From assembly GCA_963922205.1 (NCBI GenBank), contig CAWUHX010000525.1, forward strand, positions 19,115-83,114: a stretch of 64,000 nt of DNA, written 5' to 3'. The notes under the pieces were generated by a model. The model was not told the origin of the DNA. It was given only the letters and a program-made list of their open reading frames with translations, and made no database searches. This stretch comes from Romanomermis culicivorax. Lineage: Eukaryota; Nematoda; Enoplea; Mermithida; Mermithidae. Position 1 is the stretch's first letter; each line of letters begins with the position of its first letter. The translations under genes and the position numbers were made by a program. Shown here one piece after another: positions 48,222-60,949 of the stretch.

Positions 48222-51200
48222 CACGCACAACCCATCCGAAACTTCTCCCCGTTCCGAAAGCGCCAAAGAAAAAGAAAAAGAAACAAAAAGACGATTGGAA
48301 CAAATCACCAGACGTTTCCGACGACGAAGATCCGGCTCTCAGACCACGATCCATGTTTGACGATCCCAAACGTCTTCAAGCAGCCGTCACGTCGGCCATG
48401 AAGAGCAATCTCACCGATCCGATTATCGAGCTGCTCAACTTCCCGGTTTCCCCGATATACAAGTTGGCCATCCGCGATCGGATGCCATACAACGACCCCA
48501 CGTTACCGCCGCTTCATCACGAGGTTGACGATCTCTGGACAGAACGCGTTGCCGCCGATCAACCCCTGCGCGAACGCACCTACTACGGTACTCACTATCG
48601 TTATCACCCCTCCACCATTCTTAATTTTTTACAGGTGGATGGAGATTGGTTTCGACGGCTGACTTCTTTCATGCCGTTGGCTGCGCTTCTCGCGTCGCTG
48701 TGTTCCACCGAAGAATACGCCTCTACCAACGACCTACTGCTTCATCATGCTCAATCGATGAAACCAGAAATACGCGCCGCGTTCTACGAGTGTATGTGGT
48801 ATCCCAGCGACGGAAACCCCAACTCGCTTCTTACGAATTGGATGAATCGCATCCCAGAACACAAACCGTGTTTCCCCAGCGATCCCGGCACATATATCTG
48901 CAATCAGTTTGCGTTACGCCCGATTGTGTTCAACAAGGACTTCCACATGGAAACGTCTGTCGAAGAAATCGAAATCGATGAACACGACTACACGGCCAAT
49001 CCGCACAGCCGTTTCCATTTCTACTCATCGTTTATTGCACTCATCGACTTTCAAAACCATTTTTCATTCCCCGCGCCAGTGTACGCGTACCCCATGCCGA
49101 CTACGGCTTCGGCGCAAACGCTCACCGCCGAGGAACTGCTCGAACGCCCCATCGATGTTGAAGTTGAGCCCGCCGATGACGAGCTACTGGATACGCCAGT
49201 TTTTGATCTTAACATAGCGAAGCTGCCGCAGTCAACAGATGCGTCGGCCCTTCCTATGCCCGCTGCACAATCCGATATAACGGCAACCACTACGCAGATC
49301 TCCGACTTCTTGAAACTCAGACTCGACGAAATTTCCAATATTGCCCCGGCTCCGATGGACGAATCTACTCCCATCCAACCTGCCATGATTGATTCCGAAA
49401 CTATGACATAAGAACAAATGTTGACCGATATACCTGAAGAAAGTACGGTAGATCAATCCACGTCTATGGACGTCACCCTCATTGAACCGGCCGCTACGAT
49501 ACCGACCATGGCACCCGCCGTGGATCCACGAATATATTTGGCGACACCAGCAGTTTTGCCGGGACCTCCGATAATTGCCACCGTTGCCGCAGCCAGGTAT
49601 AGTGCTCCCGTACGTTTTTCGCAACAGATTATTTCAGCTACTCAATGGGACGCCTTGGCCGCAGCGCTCGCCGTGTATCATTTTCCGCCACCGCCGCCTG
49701 GTATGTTGTTCCCTGAACATCAGTGGAAAGATTTCCCAGCAGCGCTAAAGGACGAGATACAACACATTTTGTTGCCTCCACCGACGTTGATCGCCCCGGC
49801 CCCGCAAGTCGCCCAAATGGCTCCGGTAATGGCCCAACCCGTTGTGCAAACACCGGCTCCTTTACCACCGCCGGTCACATCGCATCCGCCACTGATGCCG
49901 CAACCGCCGCAACCTGCGACTCTAGTGCCGCCGACGGTGCCTGTGGACGTTCAAACCCCACAGGCTCCCAGCACGTCGGCGCCGGTTCTAGATCGCTATG
50001 GTAATCCTATCCGAAGACCCGGTCGGTATGAACACTCAACAAAGCGAAAACAACACCTTCAGGAAGAATCGGTGTACCGCAAATCTCACAAAACGCGAGC
50101 AACGGACGAACCAAGCACACGGCGTACACCGCCACCCAGCACTTCGCGTGCTGAGCACGGCAGAACGCCCAGCGAACGCACAACACCGCCTACGGTTCAG
50201 ACAACTGGTACTACGACTACGGTAAACCACACCACGTCGCTGCCGCCTACAGCCCCGACGTCGGCTCCGGTTGCTGCGTTCAAACAGCCGCCAGTAGTCA
50301 TCGCCACTAGACCGGTTCTTGGAGTTCCTCCGCCACCAAGTTCCGCACCCACTATCGAACCACGGTTGCCAAGTGAAGCTACGCGATTACCAAATTATAT
50401 GCATTTCCAAACCACCGATTCGCCGCATTGTGTTACGCTAGTAACACCTCGCTACCCACCGCATATCGACCCCGCCGTTGAGTTTTTCTCGCCACACACG
50501 CTGCACGAAATGGTTTTGATCAACTTTTTCGGCCGCCTCGGTATTCGCATCATCATGCCTGTGCACATCCGTGCTACAAACTCTTCGCTCGCGTTGTACC
50601 AATATTTTCGAGAACATTACTGCCCCGCATATCGAGAACAACAACCGCCAATCTCGCACGACGTGGCCACTCTGATATTGAGATGGGTCGCTGGTCTTTG
50701 GGCTGAGGAGCTCGGCGTCATTGACGCCGTTCACACCGCCCACTTGGCCCTTTTCCTATACGAAGCACGCGGTTTGGACAACCCCTCGTGTTTGCTACAA
50801 GCCTATAACACCACTGTCGGGTTAATCGACAACTGGATGGCTTACCCGCGCTACGCCCCATTTCCACAACCACCGGAAATCGCCGACATTCAACAAATTT
50901 ATTTGCAGTATCACAGCGAGACAGATCGCCCCGCACCCCTGCTGCGTCAGCACGACTTTTCTGCCCGGTGGAATCTACTGCCACCACGACCGTTGCCGCC
51001 AACAGGGTTGCCGTCCGATCGCCCATCATTAATCGCCACTCAACTGCCACCTCGAGGCGTGAACCCACTCTCGCCACTTCAACCTCAAATGTATACCTCG
51101 TCTTCGCGCCACCATGATACCACTGATTACGGTCGAAACCGCTACTCCCGTAATATCCGTTTTGATGGACATGACGACCCTCGCGATCCACATGGCTATC

Positions 51201-51295
51201 ATAATGATCGTTACCGACGAAACGAACGCGACCGCCGCGATTCTCCTCGAAACTACCGATCTGCATCCGATACTCGCCACCGATGCCGCCATTAG
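48146..51295 (+). pseudogene. Downstream part of the 3' coding region: linker, conserved block, Arg-rich tail
   Basis: This frame overlaps the exonuclease frame by 76 bases and is interrupted by one in-frame TAA at 49409-49411. A lysine patch (PKAPKKKKKKQKDD) lies near the start, a possible nuclear signal. About 250 residues of apparently folded sequence follow (TYYGTHYRYHPSTILNF…, KPCFPSDPG). Next come acidic repeats, then from 49418 a proline-rich region of about 330 residues and a second compact block ([19 protein letters not shown] … [12 protein letters not shown]). The C-terminal 60 residues are rich in R, D, H and Y ([15 protein letters not shown]), suggesting RNA binding as in nucleocapsids. 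No CCHC knuckle is seen. Confidence 0.65.
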
Positions 51296-51696
51296 AAAGA
51301 AGCTTTTGTACAGTAACTTTGTTTTCTTTGTTTTTGTTTTTTCTTAACCTCATCTAAAACTGGTTGTTTAATTTCTAATCTTGTTCGTGCTTTATTATTT
51401 TGTACTAGTGTTTCCAGCACACGTGCAGCCGACGCTGCAACCATACAGTAAGATGACCGCCGGTGGCCCGCTACACACCCCCACTTGCACCGCCTTTTGT
51501 CCTTGCCTCCGCTGCCGGACTCACAGTTGTCGCCGCCCCAAAAATCGGCTCAAACTACCCCAACAACTCCGCCGGTCCCCCCCTGTGTGACGCCGAAGAA
51601 TCCTTCGGCAACCCTGGTGACGGCCTGTAGTAGCGGAGCCCTTCCCCTTGCATGTTTTTTCGTATTTCCTGATGATCACTTAAGGCGATCTACTGC

Positions 51697-51709
51697 AAGG
51701 GGGGAGGGG
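51697..51709 (+). promoter_or_regulatory. Polypurine tract
   Basis: AAGGGGGGAGGGG lies immediately before the 3' LTR, the usual primer site for plus-strand DNA synthesis. Confidence 0.85.
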
Positions 51710-52283
51710 TGTTGTAGTGTGTTTTCCGCCGATTTTTTATCGTTTTGTCAAAGCGCGTTAGAGGCCCGCAGGTGGCAAGTGGAGAGAGCAACGCGGACCA
51801 CCAGCAGCCATCTTACTGTAGCGCACGTCAGCACGTGTGCGCTGGTCTCTCTCAATCAGTATCACTAGTGTGTTATAATTTTGTATGTTTTCTTACTAGT
51901 TGTGCGCCCCGTTGGCCACCACTAGTCCTTACTCGCCGCCTCCCACCACGCCTTTTCGTTTTTCTCTCGCCCGTGCGTGGGAGTAGATTTTGTGTTTTTT
52001 ATTTTCTCGCCCGTCTCCGCATTGTTCACGTAAGTTTTTGTGTTTTGTTGCATAATATTAAAAGGTAGAAATTCTCGCCTTTCGATCTTGCGCAATAAGG
52101 GAGACAATTAAAGAGATTAGGCTTTCTTTAATTGTTGGGACAATTAGTGTTGGGGTTTAAGTATCAGTAATTAGATTATCGGGTAAACGTGGGTGTGGGA
52201 AGCACGTACATTAAGGACGCAACCTCGGAATCCCAATCCTGCTCACGCCGCATCATCACCGCCCCAACAAACCAAACACAACA
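51710..52283 (+). repeat. 3' LTR (complete, 574 bp)
   Basis: It starts TGTTGT and ends ACAACA, a 6-bp terminal inverted repeat. The end is placed at 52283 because this gives the TG…CA termini and the GGAG duplication with the left flank. The last 103 bp have no counterpart in the 5' LTR. Confidence 0.85.
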
Positions 52284-52287
52284 GGAG

Positions 52288-54132
52288 CATGACCTGAACA
52301 AGATATTACATTTTAATTATTCAACGAGTTTCGTATCACCATTACAGATTAATTTAAATGAAGGACTGTTGTGACCATTTACGGCATAAAAATTTTGGGG
52401 GATCAGACCCAAACTTTTTTTTTCAAAAGTGCTCGAAACTCATTCTCTATATTTTTACATTAAATTTCCAAGTTTCGTAATAGGATTTGAAAATTTATAT
52501 TTATTCTGCACTGAACCATTTTTAAATCATATTCAATTTATGCTAATTTTCATTCATATAGGCACTTGTCGACGACTCGCTCCGCCATATGATTTGAAAA
52601 TTTTGAAAATTCTGTCGAAAAAGACAGCCAAAGAGAAGGGTTTTCGAAACTTCGTCTTTTTTCCAGCCCAATCCGAGGCATGTACAGTCGAACACTAACC
52701 ATATTTTAGCGCATGATTGTAGGCGTTGTTTTCATAACGTTGTTTTTCAATCTCGTAAGCACGCTGCAAAAATGGAATTTGTCAGTATAAAGTCATTTTC
52801 TGACACTGACTCCTGTAAGATGTACATCGGATCTAGCTACACTAATCCACTGTCTTCATTGTACGAAATACGAGAAGGTGTACGAAATACATCTTATACA
52901 TCAATACATCAAAAATGGAATTTGTCAGTATAAAGTCATCTTCTGACACACCATCTGTACGAAATACGAGAAGGGCCACTTGAAAAAAATCGTTACCACT
53001 TGAAAAAACTTGTTTCCACTTGAAAAAATTTGTGAATACTTGAAAAAAAAATCGTTACCTTCGAACATGACGCACAAAATTTTTTCAAGATGCATCTCAA
53101 AGAAATCAAGATATACGAGCTTTTCGATGTTCGACTTTCTTTTCAAGTGTATCGCAATTTTTTCAAATACATCGAATTTGTTGGAGGTAATCCTGAAAAA
53201 AACCAAGACCCCACCTTGAAAAAAATGAAGATAAAATGCGATGCACTTGAAAAAATTGCGAGATATTGTTCATCAGCAAATCGTGAAAATCTGAAATATA
53301 CTACTTGCTTTCCACTTTCATTATTCAGAAGCATTTCAAGAAAAATAGACTTATATGTTATACCATTGCCGTTCACCCTTACAAAACATAGGAGAAAGTT
53401 AAGCTACAGCTGAGCTGACGTTAATATTATAACATACAGGGTTAAGCTAGTTCAGCTGCAGCTCAACTTTCTCTATACGTATAAGTTAAGCTGCAGCTTA
53501 GCTGCTACAAAACGAAGTGTTTTTCACTGAAATTACTTCTCTTAAATTTTATTGAATTGTTCTAAAATCTGTTAGTGAAAGAATTAATCAAGAAGATGAT
53601 TTCCGCAGGAATTTGTGTATTGAATACGAAAAAATATTGTTTTGTTGCAGTCATGCATTGCATCGCCGAAAGCGATCAGAAAAAACGAGGCACAACAATT
53701 GACGTTAAACACATCACTCATCTGTTTTTCGATTCCGCATCTGCGCTCACGTAATTGGTATGTTGGGCCTGCGACATCTGTAAGCTGGTTTTAATTTGCC
53801 TTTTTGTTTACAACAATCCGTTCATCTAACATTGCTGTTCACATCACAAGGATATTGCAAAATCGTTGACGAATGCGCGGTCTCTTTACCACTCCTGTGA
53901 ATTGATTAGTAAGTATCTTCAGATTTTTGTGAAATTTATGCTCTTTCCAACGTCAATTCGAACAGAAAAATCCACAAAAATGCTTGATATGACCCAAGCA
54001 GGATTGCCCAACGGGTTACTGTAGTTTAAACTGCTGACGTCAGGACAGGACGCTTTTCTATGCTCCTCTTTCTTTTTTTCGGACCATCCTTGAATCCACT
54101 GTCGATTTTGCTCATTTACGAACACCATCAAC
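52288..54132. other. Intergenic, repeats and a doubtful exon pair
   Basis: A stretch 52562-52679 (acceptor ATATAG, reading RRLAPPYDLKILKILSKKTA) and one at 52710-52757 (reading MIVGVVFITLFFNL, donor GTAAGC) could be two exons of a small membrane protein that I do not recognise; confidence is low. A 36-bp segment AAAAATGGAATTTGTCAGTA… occurs at 52771 and again at 52910. The rest holds the repeat described at 52966 and AT-rich DNA. Confidence 0.35.
52966..53270 (+). repeat. Dispersed repeat rich in CACTTGAAAAAA, copy 1
   Basis: It begins GTACGAAATACGAGAAGG and carries ACTTGAAAAAA four times within 90 bases, then the opposite sense TTTTTTCAAGATGCAT and TTTTCAAGTGTAT. The same order appears at 57279-57505. 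Confidence 0.75.
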
Positions 54133-56274
54133 ATGACGGCCGCCGAACCAAAATCGAAGAAATCTGCAACGATAGATGCCACGGAGGACTTCGAAGAGCC
54201 GCGATTTTTATGCTGTTGCCAACGGATGCACGTCCGAACGGCGGCCACCGTCGTAGGCGCTTTGGAGTTGTTGCTTGTTTTGATCATGATAGCTATCGAA
54301 GTGACGGTGGGCGTTATAAGTAAAAATATTTGTTGTATGACCTATTTTCTATCAATATTACAGCAGGTTTACGGTAGTGACTGTCTTATACCGTGGACAG
54401 CAAGTCCACTGCGAATATGCGGGTTTCCTTTTACTACATTGTCTACGAGAGAACTTTTAAAAATATATTGTAAATTTTTGAGACTGCGACGCTCATACAT
54501 CGCACTGAGGGCTTTCGTATCATAAAACTGATTACGCCATTAGAGTCGTCGTTCAATTTTAGTTCATTCACAATGAAAAGAGCCTTGGACGAAAAAATCT
54601 TCAAACTTGAATTTGTCGCCTTCGCCGCAATGAAAATGGGGCAAAACCGACAGAAACTAAAAAATGGAATGTCTGCAAAATTTCGGTGCGTTATTTTAAA
54701 TGTAAACCGACTTTTTACACATAGCTCAAACTATAGGAAAAACACTCAGTTACGTCGCTATAATCTGTTTGTCATTAAGTGCTTCAAATGAATCTGGAAA
54801 GTAGATACTATTTTATATTTTCAACATTTTCTGCCAAGTCATAAGCCATATAGAACCAAAAGTTTGTGACGACAGTCAACTAACGCTTGAAAATTTTTTT
54901 AGTGAAAAATGTACAGTGAAAACTTCGTGTACAGGATTTCCTAAGTGACCTAATATTTTCGTAATTTTTCATTTTAGTAGCATTTTATAAGTAACAGGCT
55001 ATAGGTTTTGAAATGTAGGCCTTTTCTATCACCAGAAAGGCCGATATGGGCTGGAAAAAAACAATTTTGGGCAAAATAATTTTCCAATTCAATTAAGTGA
55101 CGCGGTTTTGATGTTTGAACTTAATAAGCAACGATGAATGTGAAAATTTTTGACGTGCTCGTTTATGTTTTCTGTGCCGTACTCTATCATGAAGTTTCCC
55201 CACAACACGGGCAGTGGTTGCTTCTCGGATGGCGCAACTCATCGCATTCACAAAGATTTTTCAAAAGTACAGCACCAGTGCCTGATTAATATCCAGATAT
55301 CCAATCACTTGATTCCATAACGGCAGTTGCAGTAAACTCCCGAGCGAATAATCTGAAATAGTTACCGGGACGTTGTAATTGAACATCATAAGAATTTTCA
55401 GACTGTCATGTTATGAATTACAGGAATTGTCTATTTTCATAGAATCCTTGCAAATTGAAAAACGACAAAAATTAGCACTGCCGTTGAAATCATTTAAACA
55501 AAGATTTTAGATAGAATGTTTATAACTCAAAAAATTGAAAGATTTTTATGAAGATCGCAAATCTTCAGTGTTGTGACATGTGGTCCAGTAGTAAATTGTG
55601 CGAAATGGCACTTGGTCTTTAGTTTTTTTATTCAGAAACATTCATAGACAAAAGGCTACAGAAAAGCTACAGTAAGCACTGATCTCGAATATTTCTGAAA
55701 TTTTACTCCCATCACCTTGATTTTTTGCTTTGTTTCAGTGCTCGTCTTCTCCGTCGTTATCATCTCGTTGCTCTTCTGGGCGATCCACAAAAATAACGCT
55801 GTTTTGATTATCCCTCACCTAGTTTGGCAAGGCGTCCAGGGCCTGATACTCATTTCCTATTTGATATTTCATTTGATCGCCGGCAGTATGTACATCGTCC
55901 AATTGAGCGGTAAACGCTACGAATTGGCCAGAGAATTGGGCAAAGATCAGAAAGAACCGGGCGCCACGATGGCCGGCCCTGCCGCCGATTTGCTCACGGA
56001 AACCGATTACAGTATGGCCTACGTCTTGGTGGGATTTATCGTATTTTTGGCCTATTTGGCCTTGTTTTTCGGTTTGAACGTGTGGTGGTTCTTCGTTATT
56101 CGTCGATTTTACGAATATTTGAAAATTCACGGCGGCGCAGCGGCGTCGAAAGTCGCAAACACCGGCGCTTCGGCTGCTGCCAAAAACAGCGCGTCGGCCG
56201 TCGCCAAAAACAGCGTATCGACCGCCGCCAGAAACAGCGCCTCGGTCGCCGCTGGGAAAGATACCCAAGAGTGA
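54133..56274 (+). CDS. Four-span membrane protein of LAPTM-like layout
   Basis: Two exons, 54133-54319 and 55739-56274, join in phase (A|TG) to about 240 residues. The N-terminus is cytosolic and acidic, then FLCCCQRMHVRTAATVVGAL leads into span 1. This cysteine-plus-HVRT entry is shared with LAPTM4-type lysosomal proteins and many nematode four-span proteins. Exon 2 encodes spans 2 to 4, with AIHKNNAVLIIPHLVWQ between spans 2 and 3, as in LAPTM (KQHAAWIIPF). The lumenal loop after span 1 is nearly absent. The tail has three tandem AAAKNSAS-like units. A lysosomal or endosomal location is inferred; transport substrates are unknown. The 1.4-kb intron contains no recognised element. Confidence 0.75.
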
Positions 56275-57278
56275 AAATTTCCTTGTTTTTCGCTCCTTTT
56301 TACTGTCCATTTTGTCGTTAGCATTCGGTAACGCTACAGTAATGCTTACTAGTAATACGAACGTGCACTTTATTGGAAATAGAAAAATTATGTAGCTCTA
56401 AAGTCCCTGTCGTACTTCGCCGGTCGAGGCCTGCCGGCGCCGAGAGTTTCTGTTGAAGGCCGGAGCTAGCCTGCGCCGCTTACAAAATTTTTGCTGCTAC
56501 ACTTCATTTTGACGCAAAAATTTAGAATTTTCTGGAATTTTTTTTGAAAATGTCAAAAAAAAAACGAAAAATATAAGGTTTTTGATGTAAAAATTTGTAC
56601 TTTCGGTCAAAATTCCCTCAATCACAGTAATTTTTTTCTTCCTTTCTTTTCTTGACAATAATTTTTCTCACTATGTTATAACGTTAGCGCCGGCTTACGC
56701 CGATTCAGAAAATTTCGATCGAGTTGAAATTGCCAAACCGGGGCGTGCGCAAGACCAAGTATAGCACCTCGCAATAGCTGCCGATTCTGAGCTGGTGACG
56801 AGCTACAACCTATGGGTGACTGACTGCAAGCTAAGAGTGATGTGCTTTGAGTTACGAGTCCGTAGTAAGAGTGTTTTACCATGTTTTTCGTAGGAGTCGT
56901 AAAATGAGCATTTTAATTGTGTTTTTTAGCACTCGTTATACGGGAATTCAGTTTTTATAATCGGATGGTGCAATCGGATTAGGAAATTTGTCCTGAAAAT
57001 TATTAATTTCTAAGATATTCTGAAGTTTCATCAAACTTCGAAGAAATTTTCTCAATTCTTGTAAAAATTTGTTAGATTTTGTTGAAACATATAAAAATTT
57101 CGAAAAATTTTTCTATCTCTACGGAAAATCATTTTCCTCACATTTTTGAAAATTCGCCAATTTTACAGAATTTTCTAAATTCATTGTGAAGATAAGTTAA
57201 TTTTATTAAAAACATCAAAAAAAAATTCCAAAATTTTTTTAGATATTTGCAGATTACTCATTTTTGTTAGTTATTCGT
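56275..57278. other. Intergenic, nothing recognised
   Basis: A GC-rich spot at 56405-56470 contains GTCGTACTTCGCCGG, related in reverse to the GCGGCGAAGTATGAC unit at 33615-33672. The remainder is AT-rich without gene signals. Confidence 0.45.
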
Positions 57279-57505
57279 ACGGAATACAAGAAGGACCACT
57301 TGAAAAAACTCGTTAATGCTTGAGAAAATGTGTTACCACTTGAAAAAATTTGTTACCATTGAAAAAAATCGTTACCTTCGAACACACAACATTTTTTCAA
57401 GATGCATCGCAAGAATTTCAAGATGTATGGCAAAAAAAATCAAGATGTGAGGGTTTTCTGATGTTCGACTTTTTTTTCAAGTGCATGGAATTTTTTTGAA
57501 ATTTA
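57279..57505 (+). repeat. Dispersed repeat rich in CACTTGAAAAAA, copy 2
   Basis: It is co-linear with 52966-53270: GTACGGAATACAAGAAGG, then several CACTTGAAAAAA or close variants, GTTACCTTCGAACA, and inverted TTTTTTCAAGATGCAT. It is shorter and diverged by many substitutions. Confidence 0.75.
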
Positions 57506-60300
57506 TTTGTTATGGTTATTTCTGGTTATTTTGCACGGACAATCCGATGGACATATTGGTTTTTCTTAAAAAATTTATTTTTTGAGGTTTTTCAGGCAAA
57601 TGTCAAAAATGCTTATTTTTCACTCAAAATGTGATAATTTCGGAAAAGGATCCAAATTATTGTTTCTTTGTTGGGTTGACAAAAAACAAATGACAAAAAT
57701 GCTCAAATAAATACCACTAAGCTACGAGTCCTACAGACCCAATTTTGGTCCGTGAAAATCTCATCAAATTTATGAGTTCTTTCATTATCATAATGATGGG
57801 TAATTCATTTGTTGAAACTGAACAGTTGTAAATTATAAAAAACCGTCGCTCGTAATGCTCATAACTCATGGGCCCGTAGTCATAAACTTTATTTTTTGGT
57901 GAAACGGCTACTCGTAGCACTCCTAGATTCGTAACTCCTTGCTCGTAAACTCTGATTTTTGGTCAGACGGCCAGTTCATAGCTCTCTTCACACGGGACTC
58001 GTAACTCGTGACATTTTACTCTTAATACGGAGTTTTGTGGTGAAACCGGGCCCTGAGCACCTTCGCCTGTGATGCTGCAGAATTTTATATTTTTTTCTTT
58101 AGTAGCTGCGAAAGTAACATCTCGCACCGTTTTGGCAGCTGTAGAGATTTGCATACACTGCACTGTTATTCAAATGTGTTTTTGAATCTGGATAAATATT
58201 CAATCAATAAATTTCTGGGCACACAGGATGTTTTTTTACCTTACATAAAAAGAACAAATATGGCTCGAGGTCCGTAATGAATTTTTATTGATCTACGTTT
58301 GATGGTTTTTGAACGAAGTGCTTCAGATGAAAAATTGAAAACTTCGGAAATTTTTGTTAAATTTCAGAAATCGAATGATTGTTTGAAATCCATTCTCAGA
58401 AAAACGGCAAGAGGTATTCGGAATGCTTTGTTATGTTGGAAAGGCACTGCAATCTACCATTATTTGAGCTATTTTCTTCCGGCTAACATCACGTTGTGTG
58501 AAACAGGGTGCCTTCAACTGTGGAGCACTTTCGCACAGCTTATAACATAGGCTGGAGTCAGACAGCCGACATTTATTTTGCAACATTAAATTCGCAGCTT
58601 CGATTTTTTGCCGATCAAATTACTGAAGATTTTTGTTGCATCTCTTCTGGATGCATCCTGTTCTGCAACTATTGTAAATTGATCGATGAAATTTTACCAG
58701 TGATTCGGCTCACATCTTTCTTTTTTATTCGTCTAATCTGAACTTTTCAATATTTTCTGCATCCCGTTAAAGGCATATTTAGTGGCGTTGAACACCATTT
58801 TTGTATCAACTTTAAGAATGTGTCCTACAGCTCCCAAAGCGGTACATTAATTTGATTGAAATTTCTACACAATATGTCAGACATTAGTGGCTACATAAAT
58901 CAAGAAAAAAATTCTACGGAATCGTATGGGAAGGTGCCCAAAGGCTCCAAATGACTTTTCCGTTTAATTTAGGCTTACTTTTTAACACTTAAAACAGCAT
59001 AAAAACTGTAAAGTAAGGGATTGAAAATTCTTTTTTATATCTGAATATAGTCTTCTGCTTCGAATGGATAATTGGCTACAGAGTAACGCCTTTTCTTAAC
59101 TGTGATATTTTGAAACACGAATATAGACTGGAAAATGTCAAAAATTGTAAAAATTCCAAACATTGTGATACTGTAGTTATGCGAATCTTGACTTCTATGC
59201 GAAATGAATGCTGGCACGATACTAAGCGTGTAAGATTACGCAAAATATTTTTTCCAGATATTATTAATTTTCAACTTATCGTAGGGCAGTAGAGCAAAAG
59301 GTAGAATCTTTCAGAAATCGTGTCTTAAAGGATCTCTCTAAACGAAGCATACTTGATTCCAAAGAAATAACAAATCTTTTTCAGAAGTCGGCGACTCTAA
59401 GGAATGAATAAGCAATTTGCAGAAAGCCCGATTGAAGTGAAAAAGCCCACGATTTTTGTCGCCAACAATCGGCGGCAGTCAGCGACTACACTTCTGAATT
59501 GGGCTTTAAAAGTTTAAAAAATGCTGCCCAAGCAAATAATTTCACATATTTGACTAATATAGGTTGAAGAATATGCTGCTTGGGTGTTAAAAGTCCTTTC
59601 TTTTTGTTATCACGAACGAAAAAAAATTTCTACCCCAACCCCTGTGTTGCCTGATTCCCCATCACAGAATTTACATGCCGGGCATGTGTGATCAAGAGGC
59701 GTGATATATTTGAAAAGTGTCATAATTCACAATTAATGTAAAAAATATGATTGAACTGCATATACAGATATGATAGTTTGCAACAATATGTTACAACAAC
59801 AACAAAATATTATGACTTTATAAGACATGGGTTGTTCGAAAATTTCGTTTGAGTTGAACTTTGAAAGCGACCCGGCGCGAAAATTAGGGAAATCTATTCG
59901 TACTTCAAAGGCGGTCATTTTCTATAAGGACCGAAAGATTTTAGAACGCAATGATCGTGCCATCTTAAGATCAGAGATTTGCGAGCATAACAACAGCTAA
60001 ATTCAACAATGATGCTTTAAGTAAACGATTTTGACAACATTAAAAATTCATGCCTTTTTCAACAGACCCTGTAAGTGACAAACTTCGTTCTTTGGGAAAA
60101 TTCATAAAAAATTGAATTTTCCAATATTCCAACGGAACTATTTTCGAATTTTCTTCAAAAATTATTTTTTTGACTTCTAAACATAGTTTTTATATTTTGT
60201 GAACTGAATTTTTTCTTGTCAAATTATCTTACGCATTTTCGTTTGGATAATTCATACACCTAAATTTTTATATAAAGGGTTGATTTTTTAGTCTCACCCC
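57506..60300. other. Intergenic; one diverged family-I copy
   Basis: At 57715-58070 short GGACTCGTAACTC-like phrases recur loosely. At about 59330-59695 the interior and right part of family I (20255-20649) recur: AGCAAATAATTTCA, AATATAGGTTGAA, CACGAACGAAAAAAAATTTC. The block is interrupted by the small repeat also found at 40380-40542. No gene is recognised. Confidence 0.5.
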
Positions 60301-60305
60301 TATTC

Positions 60306-60455
60306 AGCGAAACACACAACAGCGAAACTCTGGATAGCGAGATTCAATACAGCGATGTTTCAAAACAGTGATTCTCATTACGGTGAAGGCTCAATACAGC
60401 GATTCTCAAAACAGCGAAGTCTCAGAACAGATTATCAAAACAGTGAATTTTCAAA
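60306..60455 (+). repeat. Imperfect short tandem repeat (AACAGCGA type)
   Basis: About nine units of roughly 14-17 bases, each with ACAGCGA or a near variant followed by a T/C-rich end, e.g. AACAGCGAAACTC, TACAGCGATGTTTC, AACAGCGAAGTCTC. Confidence 0.7.
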
Positions 60456-60949
60456 AAAGCTATCTTCAGAATGGAAAAATGGAGATTTTTTTGTGTTTAT
60501 TATTAACATATCTACATGCATCTTTTTTTGTTTCTTTTTCCTTTTATTGACTTATTTCCTTTTATATTCTTCCTATTTTGAGCCACTTTTTGTTCGTTTT
60601 AATTTTTTTAAAGATTATGTACTCTTGTTACTTTTTATTACATTATTTTACTTTTCATTTCTGTATTAATTTTTTGTTCTGCCCACTGCTTAATTAATCT
60701 ATTACCTGAATTAACTTCGTATCATTTTTGTTTTTAATGATGGCAGGTGATCATGATTCTTGCAGACAATTGGATCTTGATTTGTAACTGAGGTCCAAAT
60801 TCGACCTTTGAATTGCGTTTTAGCACAGCGCCATATTTTTTGTTTGGTTGAATAACATCACTACGATATGCAAAACCATGTAAGCTAAAGTCTGATAAAC
60901 TTTCATTTAGAAAATGAAACGATGACTAACGAAAGTCTCAGATCACATT

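Larger units (their letters stand above)
41861..52283 (+). mobile_element. Ty3-type LTR retrotransposon with an extra 3' coding region
   Basis: Flanked by the direct repeat GGAG (41857-41860 and 52284-52287). The order is 5' LTR (truncated at its 3' end), C-terminal part of protease, linker, RT, RNase H, integrase, a second coding region of 4.7 kb, polypurine tract, 3' LTR. The 5' LTR is joined directly to the middle of protease, so LTR end, primer-binding site, any gag and the protease active site are deleted. The two LTRs differ at about seven of 471 shared positions, so the insertion is fairly young. The region between integrase and the 3' LTR is unusual for Ty3 elements. Confidence 0.93.
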
